The notes under the pieces were generated by a model that saw only the letters and a program-made list of their open reading frames with translations, made no database searches and was not told the DNA's origin. The position numbers and the translations under genes were made by a program. This document shows, piece by piece, positions 51,516 through 61,472 of a DNA stretch of 64,000 bases. How positions within the stretch are numbered: position 1 is the first letter of the stretch; every line of letters begins with the position of its first letter. Where the stretch lies: NCBI GenBank assembly GCA_028281025.1, contig JANQKR010000016.1:62001-126000 (forward strand), given 5' to 3'. Source of the stretch: Croceivirga sp. GTDB taxonomy: Bacteria > Bacteroidota > Bacteroidia > Flavobacteriales > Flavobacteriaceae.

Positions 51516-54251
51516 CTATGGATTGATAGCCCAGGAAATGTAATAAATTGCTCCTACGTTACCTGTACCAAAGGCAGTAACGTACTCCTCGTTCAATAAG
51601 TTGGAACCCCCTGCCTTGAATACTGATTTCATACTTGGCACTGCATAGTTGATCTGTGCATCGACTACGTTAAAGGAAGGAATATCCCCGTCTTGAAACG
51701 ACGCTTCCCAGAAATAACTATCACTCCATCGGTAGTTTATCCCAAATCCAAAGTTTTTGAATAACTCGGTATGTCCAAACGAAGCTTTAAAACGATGTTC
51801 CGGCGTATTGAAGTTGGTTCGGATACCCCGATCGCGCAACTCATCAGCATCTTCAAGAAGGGTGTAGGTATAGTTGACCCCTACATCGAATCCACCTATT
51901 TTGGTGTCCACACCAATATTGGCACCATAAGCATTGATATCCTCTGGGGAGTTGGTATAGACCTGATACCTTTGGAAATCCCCATTTCCAATAGCTTGCA
52001 ATGCTAATGCCTGCTCAGCGTCCGAGCCAAAAGCGTCTCCGTAAAGTGGAACTTCCACAAAAGCACCGGACACAAAATTGGAATAGCTATTGTAATATCC
52101 GTTCAAATCAATAGCGAATTTTCCCAGCTGCGCCCTATATCCTACTTCAAAAGCAGTAATTTCCTCTGGTTGGACAAGGGGGGTCTGAACGGCCTCTGGA
52201 CTTCCCAAGGCAACGGACCTTGCGGTAAAGGCGTTCTCATATGCCGCTCGACCCACAATCTGAACCGTGGCCGGTTGGCCCGCCAATTGCCCTTGCTCGC
52301 TTACATCAAATGTACGTACGTCCCTATCAAGATTTGCAGGGGCAGAACCTACCAAAATAGCGGCTCCGGCATTCAATCCTATAAATAAATCCTGTGTCGT
52401 GGGGTTTCTAAAACCTTGCTGTACGGAAAGACGGATATTGTGGTTTCGGCGTTCCCCTAAAGTAATCCCCAATGCTGCCCTGGGAGAGAAGAATCCATCA
52501 AAAAACTCATTCTTGTCATACCTTCCCGAGGCGGTAATCTTTAAACGGTCATCCAGCACCTTTTTCTGGAATTGGGTATAAGCCCCAAATTCATTATAGG
52601 TGATAGGGCCATCAAAATCGGTAAAGATGGTCCCTTGGGAATTCAGTTCATATTCCCTGAAAGAGCCTCCTACCTGAATATCTGCCCAGTCGTCAATCAA
52701 ATGGGCCAGGTTATAATTTCCATTGACATGCCGGAACTTGGTATTGTCAATAAATCGGGAACCGGTGCTCAAATCCCCGTCGGCGGTAACCGCGTTAAAG
52801 GCGGCTTGAAATTCCGGAGTGCCTGGGATCAATCTGCCCGTATCGGCAACGGCCCTGGCCTGGTCATGGGCCTGTTGTTCCGTTAGACCATTATTCCTGG
52901 AGACCAAAAACGTGCCGGCATAATCTCCAAACCACTGCGCATCGGATTTCCATCGTCTATTGATATTAATTCCTGTAAAGCGGGTGTCGTAAGCATTCCC
53001 CGAATTCTCTGCCACAATGTAGCCGCGAATAAAGAAATTATCATTTTTCAATTCCAATTTATGCTGCTGCATTTTAAATCCTTGTACGGCATACCGGTTA
53101 ATTCCCTGATAAATGGTATTACCTCGACCAATACGACCGTTGTAAATCAACTCCAGGTCATCCCCAAATGGGCGATAGTGCAGGGACCAATCTGCCTTCA
53201 CACTTTGTGCGTTATAGTTGGTCAAATCCCGTTCATTATATCCTGTCCTGGAAACGGTACCTATTGTTCCGCTAGGAAAACCTAATTGGCGGTCCAGGTT
53301 TAAACTTACCTCATCACCATAAACGTTTAGACCATCATAGGCGGGATTTGACCTATCCAGGCCGGGGTTATTGACATCAACTTCACTGGTAGCGTGCCAA
53401 TCCTCCCCTTGCAGAAAGGAGAAATTCGCCTTAATGGCAAACTTATCGTTAAACGCATGTGCTGCCCGTATACCCACATCATAATAGGGATTGTCCCCTG
53501 CGGATTCCTGGGAAGTTATTCCAGTCTTAAAGTATGAGCTTATCCCTTGAAAGTCGAAAGGGCTTTTGCTTTGCATGAACAGGATACCGTTAAATGCATT
53601 TGCACCGTACAGGGCCGAAGATGCTCCTGGCAGGATTTCTATGCTTTGTACATCCAGTTCATTCATTCCCACCAAATTTCCCAGGACAAAGTTCAAGCCT
53701 GGCGCGGTATTGTCCATACCGTCCAGCAACTGCAAAAAGCGAACATTGGCAAAGGTGGCAAAGCCCCTGGTGTTAATTGATTGAAAGGTTAAACTGTTTG
53801 TATTAATATCCACCCCTTTTAAGTTTTGAAGGGACCCATAAAAGGATTCCGCAGTAGCGTTTTGAATATCCTTAAGGCCAAAACGCTCTACCGATACGGG
53901 GGATTCAAAAATACGTTCCGGAGTTCGGGAGGCAGATATCACAATCTCGTCCAAAATGGTGGAGGATTCCTGTAACGTTATCGTAAATACCTGATTGTTT
54001 GAAGTGACTTCAACAACCGTTTCGGAATAACCTATACTGGTTACCCTTAAGCGAAAGGGGGGTACCTCAGAGGTGCTTAAGGTAAAGTTACCATCAAAAT
54101 CGGCGACAGCGCCCTCTGCCTTTCCTATTACAAGTATGTTGGCGCCTGGGACCGGGTCATTGTTGGGATCCACAACTTTTCCCGAAATAGTGGTCTGGGC
54201 ATAAGAAGTTAATCCTATCAGCAATGAAAATGCGAAAATGATTTTTTTCAT
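51516..54251 (-). CDS. TonB-dependent outer-membrane receptor (911 aa)
   Basis: Signal peptide ending TSYAQ, a carboxypeptidase-regulatory-like domain (TTISGKVVDPNNDPVPGANILVIG...VADFDGNFTL), plug (ILDEIVISASRTPERIFESPVSVERFG, SINTRGFATFANVRFLQLLDGMDNTAPG, VQSIEILPGASSALYGANAFNGILFM) and a barrel. No SusD or enzyme gene is adjacent, so the substrate is open. Single-gene unit with its own terminator (51463-51487) and a 208-base upstream region that holds a palindrome at 54351-54362. Confidence 0.94.
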   Translation of the reverse strand: MKKIIFAFSLLIGLTSYAQTTISGKVVDPNNDPVPGANILVIGKAEGAVADFDGNFTLSTSEVPPFRLRVTSIGYSETVVEVTSNNQVFTITLQESSTILDEIVISASRTPERIFESPVSVERFGLKDIQNATAESFYGSLQNLKGVDINTNSLTFQSINTRGFATFANVRFLQLLDGMDNTAPGLNFVLGNLVGMNELDVQSIEILPGASSALYGANAFNGILFMQSKSPFDFQGISSYFKTGITSQESAGDNPYYDVGIRAAHAFNDKFAIKANFSFLQGEDWHATSEVDVNNPGLDRSNPAYDGLNVYGDEVSLNLDRQLGFPSGTIGTVSRTGYNERDLTNYNAQSVKADWSLHYRPFGDDLELIYNGRIGRGNTIYQGINRYAVQGFKMQQHKLELKNDNFFIRGYIVAENSGNAYDTRFTGININRRWKSDAQWFGDYAGTFLVSRNNGLTEQQAHDQARAVADTGRLIPGTPEFQAAFNAVTADGDLSTGSRFIDNTKFRHVNGNYNLAHLIDDWADIQVGGSFREYELNSQGTIFTDFDGPITYNEFGAYTQFQKKVLDDRLKITASGRYDKNEFFDGFFSPRAALGITLGERRNHNIRLSVQQGFRNPTTQDLFIGLNAGAAILVGSAPANLDRDVRTFDVSEQGQLAGQPATVQIVGRAAYENAFTARSVALGSPEAVQTPLVQPEEITAFEVGYRAQLGKFAIDLNGYYNSYSNFVSGAFVEVPLYGDAFGSDAEQALALQAIGNGDFQRYQVYTNSPEDINAYGANIGVDTKIGGFDVGVNYTYTLLEDADELRDRGIRTNFNTPEHRFKASFGHTELFKNFGFGINYRWSDSYFWEASFQDGDIPSFNVVDAQINYAVPSMKSVFKAGGSNLLNEEYVTAFGTGNVGAIYYISWAINP

Positions 54252-54350
54252 CGGTGAAGAATTTGTGTTAAGTTAGTTTTAAGTTCGTGTAAAAATCAGG
54301 TCGGGAAGATACATTTTTTTGACATGAATTCCACAGAAATCGAAAAAAAT

Positions 54351-54362
54351 TATGCATGCATA
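54351..54362. promoter_or_regulatory. Palindrome TATGCATGCATA, possible operator
   Basis: Perfect 12-base palindrome in the gap between the glmS stop and the TonB receptor start, 100 bases upstream of that start. A weak A/T hairpin at about 54405-54424 may end glmS. Function unproven. Confidence 0.3.
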
Positions 54363-54459
54363 GTAATTTTTCCTTAGAATTTGTCCATCAAAACTGAGAA
54401 TTTAACAAAAAAGTTGGCCTTTTTTCGGTTTTAGCATGAAGAATAGCATTGTAATCTGG

Positions 54460-56307
54460 TTACTCTACAGTAACCGATTTTGCCAAATTACGGGGTTGAT
54501 CTACGTTACAACCGCGCATCAACGCTATATGGTAGGACAACAATTGTAATGGTATGGTTGTCAGTAATGGGGATAGGCTCTCGGAGGTTTCCGGCACCTC
54601 GATAATGTGGTCCGCCAATTGGGTCACCGTTTCATCCCCTTCAAATACAACCGCAATTATTTTACCGTGTCTGGATTTAATTTCTTGGATATTGCTCACC
54701 ACTTTTTCATAATGCCCTTTTCTGGTTGCAATAACTATAACTGGCATCTGATCGTCAATTAAGGCTATGGGTCCATGTTTCATTTCTGCAGCTGGATAGC
54801 CTTCCGCATGGATATAACTGATCTCCTTTAACTTTAATGCACCTTCCAATGCTACGGGGAAATTGTACCCCCTACCCAGGTAAAGGCAGTTTGTGGAATC
54901 TTTATAAACGTCCGCTATTTGCTCAATCAATACATTGGATTGCAATGTTTTTTCAACCTTGGCCGGAATGCCCTCCAGTTGGGTCAACAACTCATGAAAT
55001 TTAGAGTCTGTGAACTCCCCCTTCTCTTTGGCCAACTTTAGGGCAATAAGTGTTAGAACCGTAATTTGTGTGGTAAAAGCTTTTGTAGAGGCTACCCCAA
55101 TTTCAGGTCCGGCGTGCGTGTAGGCCCCGGCGTGGGTTTCCCTCGCTATGGACGAACCCACAACATTGCAAACACCAAAGACAAAAGCACCTCGTTCCTT
55201 GGCCATCTTAATGGCCGCCAAGGTATCCGCGGTTTCCCCGGACTGCGAAATGGCAATCAAAACATCATTCTCCGTAATTACCGGATTTCTATATCTAAAT
55301 TCCGAAGCGTATTCCACTTCCACTGGAATTCTCGCCAAATCCTCAAAAATGTACTCTGCAACAAGACCTGCGTGCCATGATGTGCCACAGGCAACAATAA
55401 TGATCCTATTGGCATTTAGGAACTTTTCCAGGTTTTGGTCAATCCCTGCCATCCTGATAATTCCTTGATTGGCCAATAATCTCCCCCTGTACGTATCCAA
55501 AATCGCCCTAGGTTGTTCGTAAATCTCCTTGAGCATAAAATGGTCATATCCTCCTTTTTCAATCTCCTCAATGTTCAATTGTAATTCTTGGATATAAGGA
55601 TAGGCAATGGCATCATCCTTTATTTTCCGAAGCTTTATTTCCTTTCCCAATCGAACTATGGCCATTTCCTCATCTTCCAAATAGACGGCATTGTTGGTAA
55701 ATTCAATAAAAGGCGAGGCGTCGGATGCAATGAAGTATTCATTTTCCCCAATCCCAATGGCCAAAGGGCTCCCTAATTTGGCAACCACTATCTCATCTGG
55801 CTTACTTTTGTCAAATACGGCAATGGCATAAGCTCCAATTACTTGGTTCAAAGCTATTTGGACTGCCTTTCCTAGTTTCACCCCTTCTTTTTCCTTTACT
55901 TCTTCTATAAGGTTGATCAAGACCTCGGTGTCCGTATCGGATTCAAAGGTATATCCTCTTTCAATTAAGGCTTTTTTAATGGATTCGTAGTTTTCTATAA
56001 TTCCATTGTGGATAATCACCAAATTTCCCGAATTCGAATAATGTGGATGGGAGTTTACATCATTGGGAACACCATGGGTTGCCCAACGCGTATGGCCCAG
56101 ACCCAATTTCCCTTTGGTAGAGATGGTCGCCTTGGACTTGTTCCTAAGATCTTCAACTTTTCCCTTTGTCTTTGCAAGCTGGGTGTCCTCCCCATCGAAC
56201 AGCACAATACCTGCACTGTCATAGCCTCTGTACTCCAGCCTTTGAAGTCCTTTGATTATTATTGGATAGGCATCCCTATGACCAATGTAACCAACAATTC
56301 CACACAT
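54460..56307 (-). CDS. glmS: Glutamine--fructose-6-phosphate aminotransferase
   Basis: 615 residues. N-terminal glutaminase with the catalytic Cys2 (MCGIVGYIG), HTRWATHG and the NHPHYSN-like loop; two SIS sugar-isomerase domains follow (ACGTSWHAG, SQSGETADTLAA, ASTKAFTTQ) and the C-terminal RNLAKSVTVE. It makes glucosamine-6-phosphate for cell-wall and LPS synthesis. It is 133 bases after the DUF4270 gene on the same strand. No glmS ribozyme is visible in the short leader. Confidence 0.98.
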   Translation of the reverse strand: MCGIVGYIGHRDAYPIIIKGLQRLEYRGYDSAGIVLFDGEDTQLAKTKGKVEDLRNKSKATISTKGKLGLGHTRWATHGVPNDVNSHPHYSNSGNLVIIHNGIIENYESIKKALIERGYTFESDTDTEVLINLIEEVKEKEGVKLGKAVQIALNQVIGAYAIAVFDKSKPDEIVVAKLGSPLAIGIGENEYFIASDASPFIEFTNNAVYLEDEEMAIVRLGKEIKLRKIKDDAIAYPYIQELQLNIEEIEKGGYDHFMLKEIYEQPRAILDTYRGRLLANQGIIRMAGIDQNLEKFLNANRIIIVACGTSWHAGLVAEYIFEDLARIPVEVEYASEFRYRNPVITENDVLIAISQSGETADTLAAIKMAKERGAFVFGVCNVVGSSIARETHAGAYTHAGPEIGVASTKAFTTQITVLTLIALKLAKEKGEFTDSKFHELLTQLEGIPAKVEKTLQSNVLIEQIADVYKDSTNCLYLGRGYNFPVALEGALKLKEISYIHAEGYPAAEMKHGPIALIDDQMPVIVIATRKGHYEKVVSNIQEIKSRHGKIIAVVFEGDETVTQLADHIIEVPETSESLSPLLTTIPLQLLSYHIALMRGCNVDQPRNLAKSVTVE

Positions 56308-56440
56308 AGTTCAAAATTTTAAAAACGTTGCAAAGTAACACCAATTTAATTTCAAAAGTAATAGATATCGTGTATTGGGCTTGTATTCTGCTTTATATAA
56401 CGGAAAAAATCCATGTCCTGTATCGGGGAGGATCTAAAAT

Positions 56441-58348
56441 TTAGTCGATTTCGGTATAGAAAATCTGAAGTTTTAGTTTTTTATCCTCCTCTTCGGTAAG
56501 GACATTGTTGCCGAACAATACGGTCCCAAGGGGATTGATCGTATTCATCAAGGGCAAATCCACACGTTCCCCCAGCGTTGCTTCCGCTTCCTGTACCGAT
56601 CCGATACCCACGTTGGAAGTAAGTGTTAACCTTAATGGGGCATTGGTCGAATCCCGGACTATAATATCATTGAGATATTCGGTAATCCGTACGGTGTACT
56701 TTATGCCCTTTTCTTCTGAGTCACGTTCCAATATACCATCGTAGTCCAAAAATTGGTCCAAAGGGGATTGCAGATTCGCTGGCTCTGCCAAAACATTGAA
56801 TAAAGGGGTGTTATTTTCCGCGTTAAAGAGGTACAAACGAGGTGGTTCAATGGTTCCCCCATTCAAATCCAATCTGCTGCGATCTACATTAAAGACCAAA
56901 TTGGCCTCATTAATGACCCAATCATTCGCCTTAATGTCCGCTATAATGTCATTGGCAATTTCGGCATCCTCGTTGAACAGGCGCAATTCGGAAAAAGTAC
57001 CGGACCCTCCTTTTAGAAAAAGTCGGCTTGCATTTTCGGTGGGATTATCCAATTGCCCGATGATATCCGAGGGCAAGGGAGCATCAATAAAAGTGTTTAC
57101 CGCATTTCCCCTGACCGCACCGTCTATATTTTGAAGAAAATTCAGCGTAAACGCACGTTCAACCTTTTCAATGGTCCCTGCAGGGTTATCATCGTCCACC
57201 ACAAAATCATCGAACTCATAGGTAATGGTGATATTGGCCTGTAGCAGATTGAACAATATCATAAGATCCTCGTTGTTTGGGATAATGGAGATATGGAGGC
57301 CCCTGATAAAATCGGCAAGGTTGGATTGACTAAAAAGCTCAAAATCCCCTTCTTTATCCAAAATGTTCTCTTGGAAAAACTGAGGGTCCAATGCCACTTG
57401 TACTCCAGGAGGCAGACTTAAATCGGTATTGATGGTCAAGGATTCGTTTTCATCGGTATCCGGGTCATCTTCGTTGAACGTTACAATTTGCTCATTGTCA
57501 ATGGTTACCGTTCCTTCAAACAAGGGATTTCCTTCCGTAAAACTTGGAATATTGGTGTTGGAAAGATATTCCTGGGCTTCTTCAAAATTTGTGTTGGGAT
57601 CCAGGTTCCTTAGGAAAAAAGTGGAGCGTTCCACCTTTAGGGTGAATTCCTCGCCTACGAGTTGTTGATTGGGATTATTTATCAGCCGTCTGGAAAATAT
57701 ACTATCCAATGCAAAGGCATTGGCAAAGGTATTTGTTAGGGTAGTCTCATCATCGGCGTCATTGATTCCATCACCATCCGTGTCCGGGTCAAAAGGATTG
57801 GTCCCAAGAATGGACTCTTCCAAATCCGTTAACCCATCATTGTCCTGATCACTATTGGGATCGTCCCTATCTTCAGGGCGCTCCAACTCGTCCGGGACTC
57901 CATCGCCGTCCCTATCACTGCTTGAACCCGGGACTATTTGGTATGGTAGGTACAGCAGTACCTCTTTCACCGTTTCGTTTTCAGGTATGGTATCCCTTTC
58001 CCTGGACGCCTCCGGCAAATCCTCGAGGTCTTGGCTATAGTTTCCAAAAACCGGGTCGCCCTGTAAATTTTGAAATGCAATTTGTGAAGTGACTATGGCT
58101 TCCCTTCTTCCGAATACCGGGTCATCATATACCCCAATCTGGTACAGTGGCAATCTATTGGTCTGAACGGCCACCGAACTCCTGTTATACGCAAATACAT
58201 CGTACTCCGCCCTTCCGGAAATGAAGGGTTCCCCAGGAATTACCCCTTCCCCTATAGTAGTATTAAGATCATCTTCACAGGAAACCAAAAAGACCCATAA
58301 AAAAAAGGTTCCGGCCAAAGCCGAAATCCACCCTTTGTTCAAACCCAT
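56441..58348 (-). CDS. DUF4270 lipoprotein with calcium-binding-type repeats
   Basis: 635 residues, lipoprotein signal (FLVSC, Cys24). The flanks match DUF4270 (TIGEGVIPGEPFISGRAEYDVFAYN, RLPLYQIGVYDDPVFG). An insertion at about residues 145-200 carries repeated Asp-rich loops (DRDGDGVPDELE, DQDNDGLTDLEE, DTDGDGINDADD) of thrombospondin type 3 kind, which bind calcium. DUF4270 proteins are outer-membrane-associated and of unknown role. It begins 5 bases after the glycogen synthase-like gene and precedes glmS, an order kept in flavobacteria. Confidence 0.88.
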   Translation of the reverse strand: MGLNKGWISALAGTFFLWVFLVSCEDDLNTTIGEGVIPGEPFISGRAEYDVFAYNRSSVAVQTNRLPLYQIGVYDDPVFGRREAIVTSQIAFQNLQGDPVFGNYSQDLEDLPEASRERDTIPENETVKEVLLYLPYQIVPGSSSDRDGDGVPDELERPEDRDDPNSDQDNDGLTDLEESILGTNPFDPDTDGDGINDADDETTLTNTFANAFALDSIFSRRLINNPNQQLVGEEFTLKVERSTFFLRNLDPNTNFEEAQEYLSNTNIPSFTEGNPLFEGTVTIDNEQIVTFNEDDPDTDENESLTINTDLSLPPGVQVALDPQFFQENILDKEGDFELFSQSNLADFIRGLHISIIPNNEDLMILFNLLQANITITYEFDDFVVDDDNPAGTIEKVERAFTLNFLQNIDGAVRGNAVNTFIDAPLPSDIIGQLDNPTENASRLFLKGGSGTFSELRLFNEDAEIANDIIADIKANDWVINEANLVFNVDRSRLDLNGGTIEPPRLYLFNAENNTPLFNVLAEPANLQSPLDQFLDYDGILERDSEEKGIKYTVRITEYLNDIIVRDSTNAPLRLTLTSNVGIGSVQEAEATLGERVDLPLMNTINPLGTVLFGNNVLTEEEDKKLKLQIFYTEID

Positions 58349-58353
58349 TAGGC

Positions 58354-59163
58354 TTATTTTAAAACTTGTGTATTATAGAAATTGGCATAGGCTTCATCCG
58401 TTTCTTGGAATGAAACAAAGGGAAGAACCGGTTTATCCAGTTGATTTACATAATCCACCAACTCACTTGAAACCTCTTCCGAGGCTAAAATAATGGCATC
58501 GGAATAATCCACTGCAACCTTTAACAAATTATTATAGTCAGGCGTTTGTAGTACATCTATTTTGTCCTTGTCTATACCGTCAAAAGCAATTTTATCCAAC
58601 ATGCCACTGTTCAACTCACCATCAAATCCCTTTCCATAAACCGAGGTTACTATTTTACTATCCATGAAAATGGGCTCATCCGCATAATACTCCCTAAGAT
58701 ATAAAGGCAATAATGACGCCATCCACCCATGGACATGAATAATGTCCGGGGACCAATTTAATTTCTTCACGGTTTCCACAACACCCTTGGCAAAGAAGAT
58801 TCCCCTTTCATCATTATCCGGAAAAAGATTTCCCTCCTTATCCTCAAAAGTAGCTTTCCTCTTAAAGTACTCATCGTTGTCTATAAAATAAACCTGGATC
58901 CGCTCCCTTGGTATGGAGGCCACTTTAATGATCAAGGGCATATCCATATCGTTAATGACCAAGTTCATCCCAGAAAGACGGATAACCTCGTGCAATTGGT
59001 GCCTTCTTTCATTGATATTACCATATCTTGGCATAAAAATCCTAATCTGGCCTCCATTGCTATTGACCATTCTAGGTGCTTCATAAGACATTAAGGAAAC
59101 TTGGTTCTCGGGTAGGTAGGGCACTAATTCAGAAGATACGAACAATATCTTTTTACCAGTCAT
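58354..59163 (-). CDS. Glycogen/starch synthase N-terminal-domain protein (GT5-like)
   Basis: 269 residues matching only the N-terminal Rossmann half of GT5 glycogen synthases: KKILFVSSELVPYLPENQVSLMSYEAPRMVNSNGGQIRIFMPRYGNINERRHQLHEVIRL, IDNDEYF, and WSPDIIHVHGWMASLLPLYLREYY. The KVGGL-type ADP-glucose loop is altered (no K-x-G-G-L near the start), and the C-terminal nucleotide-binding half is absent, so glucosyl transfer is unlikely. Divergent from panC, cotranscribed with the DUF4270 gene. -7 box TACTTTTG at 59200-59207. Confidence 0.85.
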   Translation of the reverse strand: MTGKKILFVSSELVPYLPENQVSLMSYEAPRMVNSNGGQIRIFMPRYGNINERRHQLHEVIRLSGMNLVINDMDMPLIIKVASIPRERIQVYFIDNDEYFKRKATFEDKEGNLFPDNDERGIFFAKGVVETVKKLNWSPDIIHVHGWMASLLPLYLREYYADEPIFMDSKIVTSVYGKGFDGELNSGMLDKIAFDGIDKDKIDVLQTPDYNNLLKVAVDYSDAIILASEEVSSELVDYVNQLDKPVLPFVSFQETDEAYANFYNTQVLK

Positions 59164-59199
59164 ACATGCAATTTTTGTTCATCTGACAAAACGTAGCTG

Positions 59200-59246
59200 C
59201 AAAAGTACAAAAATTATGCCTAATACCAGTATTTATAGTATTTTTG
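59200..59246. promoter_or_regulatory. Divergent promoter region: glycogen synthase-like gene and panC
   Basis: Two face-to-face -7 boxes: TACTTTTG on the minus strand (59200-59207, toward the gene at 59163) and TATTTTTG on the plus strand (59239-59246, toward panC at 59266). Both fit TAnnTTTG; -33 elements are weak. Confidence 0.55.
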
Positions 59247-59265
59247 CACGCTTTTGTTTTAAATC

Positions 59266-60114
59266 ATGCATGTACTCCAAAGTAAAAAGGAACTTCAGGT
59301 GATCCTTGCGGAATGGAAATCAAAAAAGAAGTCCATTGGCCTTGTCCCCACAATGGGTGCTTTACACAGTGGACACCTTTCCCTGGTAAGGAAATCCCTG
59401 AAGGATAATGATTTTACCGTGGTAAGCATTTTTATAAACCCAACACAATTTAATAATAAGGAAGACCTTAAGAAATATCCTTCGGACCTATCCAAGGATA
59501 GTGCCCTTTTAGCGTCCGTCTCCGATCAAATCCTCATTTTTGCCCCATCCAAGCTGGAGATATACAATGGGAACATCAGTTCAAAATCGTTCAACTTCAA
59601 TGGTCTTGAAAAAGTGATGGAGGGAGAATTTAGGGAAGGTCATTTTAATGGTGTTGCCACCATTGTGGAACTGCTCTTTGAGGCCGTTAGACCCAACAGG
59701 GCCTATTTCGGGGAAAAGGATTTTCAACAGTTACAGATCATCCAAAAATTGGTGGAACAGTCCAATCTTGATTTGCAGATCATACCCTGCCCCATTGAAA
59801 GGGAGCCTAATGGGCTGGCCAGAAGTTCACGTAATGAAAGACTTTCCAAACCGACTAGGGAGGCAGCTGGTTTTATATACCAAATGTTGAAAGCTGCCAA
59901 AGCCAAATTTGGCACGGAAAATGCTAAGGATATAAGGGATTGGGTTTCCATTCAATTTAATGAAAACCAATTGTTTGAATTGGAATATTTTGAAATAACC
60001 GATATAGATACCTTGATCCCGGTAAACCAAGTTCAGGTAAACAAAGAATATAGGGCCTTTATTGCCGTTTATGCAGAAGGGATTCGATTGATAGATAATA
60101 TTGCCCTGAATTAA
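59266..60114 (+). CDS. panC: Pantothenate synthetase
   Basis: 282 residues, nucleotidyltransferase fold. The ATP-binding HxGH motif is in PTMGALHSGHLSLV; FINPTQFNNKEDLKKYP, REGHFNGVATIVELLFEAVRPNRAYFGEKDFQQL and the RSSRNERLS loop complete the signature. It joins pantoate and beta-alanine. panD follows 15 bases later and supplies the beta-alanine. Confidence 0.98.
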   Translation: MHVLQSKKELQVILAEWKSKKKSIGLVPTMGALHSGHLSLVRKSLKDNDFTVVSIFINPTQFNNKEDLKKYPSDLSKDSALLASVSDQILIFAPSKLEIYNGNISSKSFNFNGLEKVMEGEFREGHFNGVATIVELLFEAVRPNRAYFGEKDFQQLQIIQKLVEQSNLDLQIIPCPIEREPNGLARSSRNERLSKPTREAAGFIYQMLKAAKAKFGTENAKDIRDWVSIQFNENQLFELEYFEITDIDTLIPVNQVQVNKEYRAFIAVYAEGIRLIDNIALN

Positions 60115-60129
60115 ATAATTTTGCTCCAA

Positions 60130-60480
60130 ATGCAGATAGAAGTAGTAAAATCCAAAATTCATCGTGTAAAGGTCACCGGAGCCGACCTCAACTATATTGG
60201 TAGCATTACCATTGATGAGGATTTGATGGATGCCGCCAACATCATTCGTGGTGAAAAGGTCCAAATTGTCAACAACAATAATGGGGAACGCCTGGAAACC
60301 TATGCCATCCCAGGCCCAAGGGGTTCCGGGGAACTAACACTGAACGGTGCCGCGGCCCGTAAAGTGGCCGCAGGAGATGTGCTTATTTTGATCACCTATG
60401 CCTGGATGGACATTGAAGAGGCCAAAAAATTCAATCCGGCATTGGTTTTCCCAAATGAGGAAACCAACTTATTGAACTAA
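60130..60480 (+). CDS. panD: Aspartate 1-decarboxylase proenzyme
   Basis: 116 residues from the ATG at 60130 ([16 protein letters not shown]), the canonical length; an upstream TTG at 60121 is unnecessary. The self-cleavage site Gly-Ser is in [10 protein letters not shown], which makes the pyruvoyl group. [21 protein letters not shown] and LILITYAWM are family stretches. It makes beta-alanine for panC. The next gene begins one base after the stop. Confidence 0.97.
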   Translation: MQIEVVKSKIHRVKVTGADLNYIGSITIDEDLMDAANIIRGEKVQIVNNNNGERLETYAIPGPRGSGELTLNGAAARKVAAGDVLILITYAWMDIEEAKKFNPALVFPNEETNLLN

Positions 60481-60481
60481 T

Positions 60482-61447
60482 TTGACCCCTTCCTTAAAAA
60501 AGACACTCAAACTTCTAGTCCCCATTTCCCTGGGGCTTTTTTTGATTTGGTATTTGTATAGTTCCACCACTCCCGAACAGCGAGATCAGATCATTACATA
60601 CATTGGTCAAGCAGACATTTTTTGGGTGGGCGTATCCCTCTTTATTGGAATATTGAGCCACGTATCCCGGGCCATTAGGTGGAATTACCTTTTGGAACCC
60701 CTTGGATACAAACCCAAGGTGAGCAATAATACCCTTATTGTGCTGATTGCTTATTTGGCCAATCTCGGAGTACCACGTTCCGGGGAGATTTTAAGGGCTA
60801 CCGCATTAAGTACTTATGAAGGCGTACCTTTTGAAAAAGGGATGGGTACCATAGTGACGGAGCGGATCATTGACCTGATCATGCTTTTTTTGGTTATCGG
60901 GATAGCCCTAATACTACAAACGGATTTAATATTGGGGTTCATAAAGGAATCTGGATTGGGAATTGCCGGTGGTGCCATCATCTTGGTAGTGGGGATTGCA
61001 GGTTTGTTCCTGGGTATTCGAATTTTAAAAAAATCAACATCAACCTTTGCCTCCAAACTCAAAAACTTCTTGAACGATGTCCTTCAGGGCGTGCTCAGCA
61101 TATTTAAAATGAAGCGAAAGTGGCCCTTTATCTTTCACACCTTTTTTATTTGGTTTGCGTACATCCTTATGTTCTGGGTCATAAAGTTCACCGTTATGGA
61201 AACGGTTGGTTTGTCTTTTGGGGCCACCTTGGTCGCCTTTGTGGCGGGAGCATTTGCCATGACCACAACCAATGGTGGTTTCCTCGCTTTTCCCATAGCG
61301 GTTGGTAAAGCCCTGGAACTCTTTGGAGTGGGCACAGTAGCCGGGAATGCATTTGGATGGATCATGTGGATAGCCCAAACCTTTATGGTCCTGGTTTTTG
61401 GCGCAATATCTTTTGTACTCTTACCGTTATTGAATCGAAATCGATAA
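60482..61447 (+). CDS. LPG synthase-type/flippase-like membrane protein
   Basis: 321 residues with about eight hydrophobic segments, matching the lysylphosphatidylglycerol synthase transmembrane/UPF0104 family: LFIGILSHVSRAIRWNYLLEPLGYKP, VLIAYLANLGVPRSGEILRATALSTYEGVPFEKGMGTIVTERIIDL, AGAFAMTTTNGGFLAFPIAVGKALELFG. No catalytic GNAT domain is attached. Such proteins are thought to move lipids across the inner membrane. The start is a TTG one base after panD ends; no ATG fits before the first helix. The link to pantothenate genes recurs in flavobacteria. Confidence 0.88.
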   Translation: MTPSLKKTLKLLVPISLGLFLIWYLYSSTTPEQRDQIITYIGQADIFWVGVSLFIGILSHVSRAIRWNYLLEPLGYKPKVSNNTLIVLIAYLANLGVPRSGEILRATALSTYEGVPFEKGMGTIVTERIIDLIMLFLVIGIALILQTDLILGFIKESGLGIAGGAIILVVGIAGLFLGIRILKKSTSTFASKLKNFLNDVLQGVLSIFKMKRKWPFIFHTFFIWFAYILMFWVIKFTVMETVGLSFGATLVAFVAGAFAMTTTNGGFLAFPIAVGKALELFGVGTVAGNAFGWIMWIAQTFMVLVFGAISFVLLPLLNRNR

Positions 61448-61472
61448 TCTCTGATTATCAAACCAATGCCCC

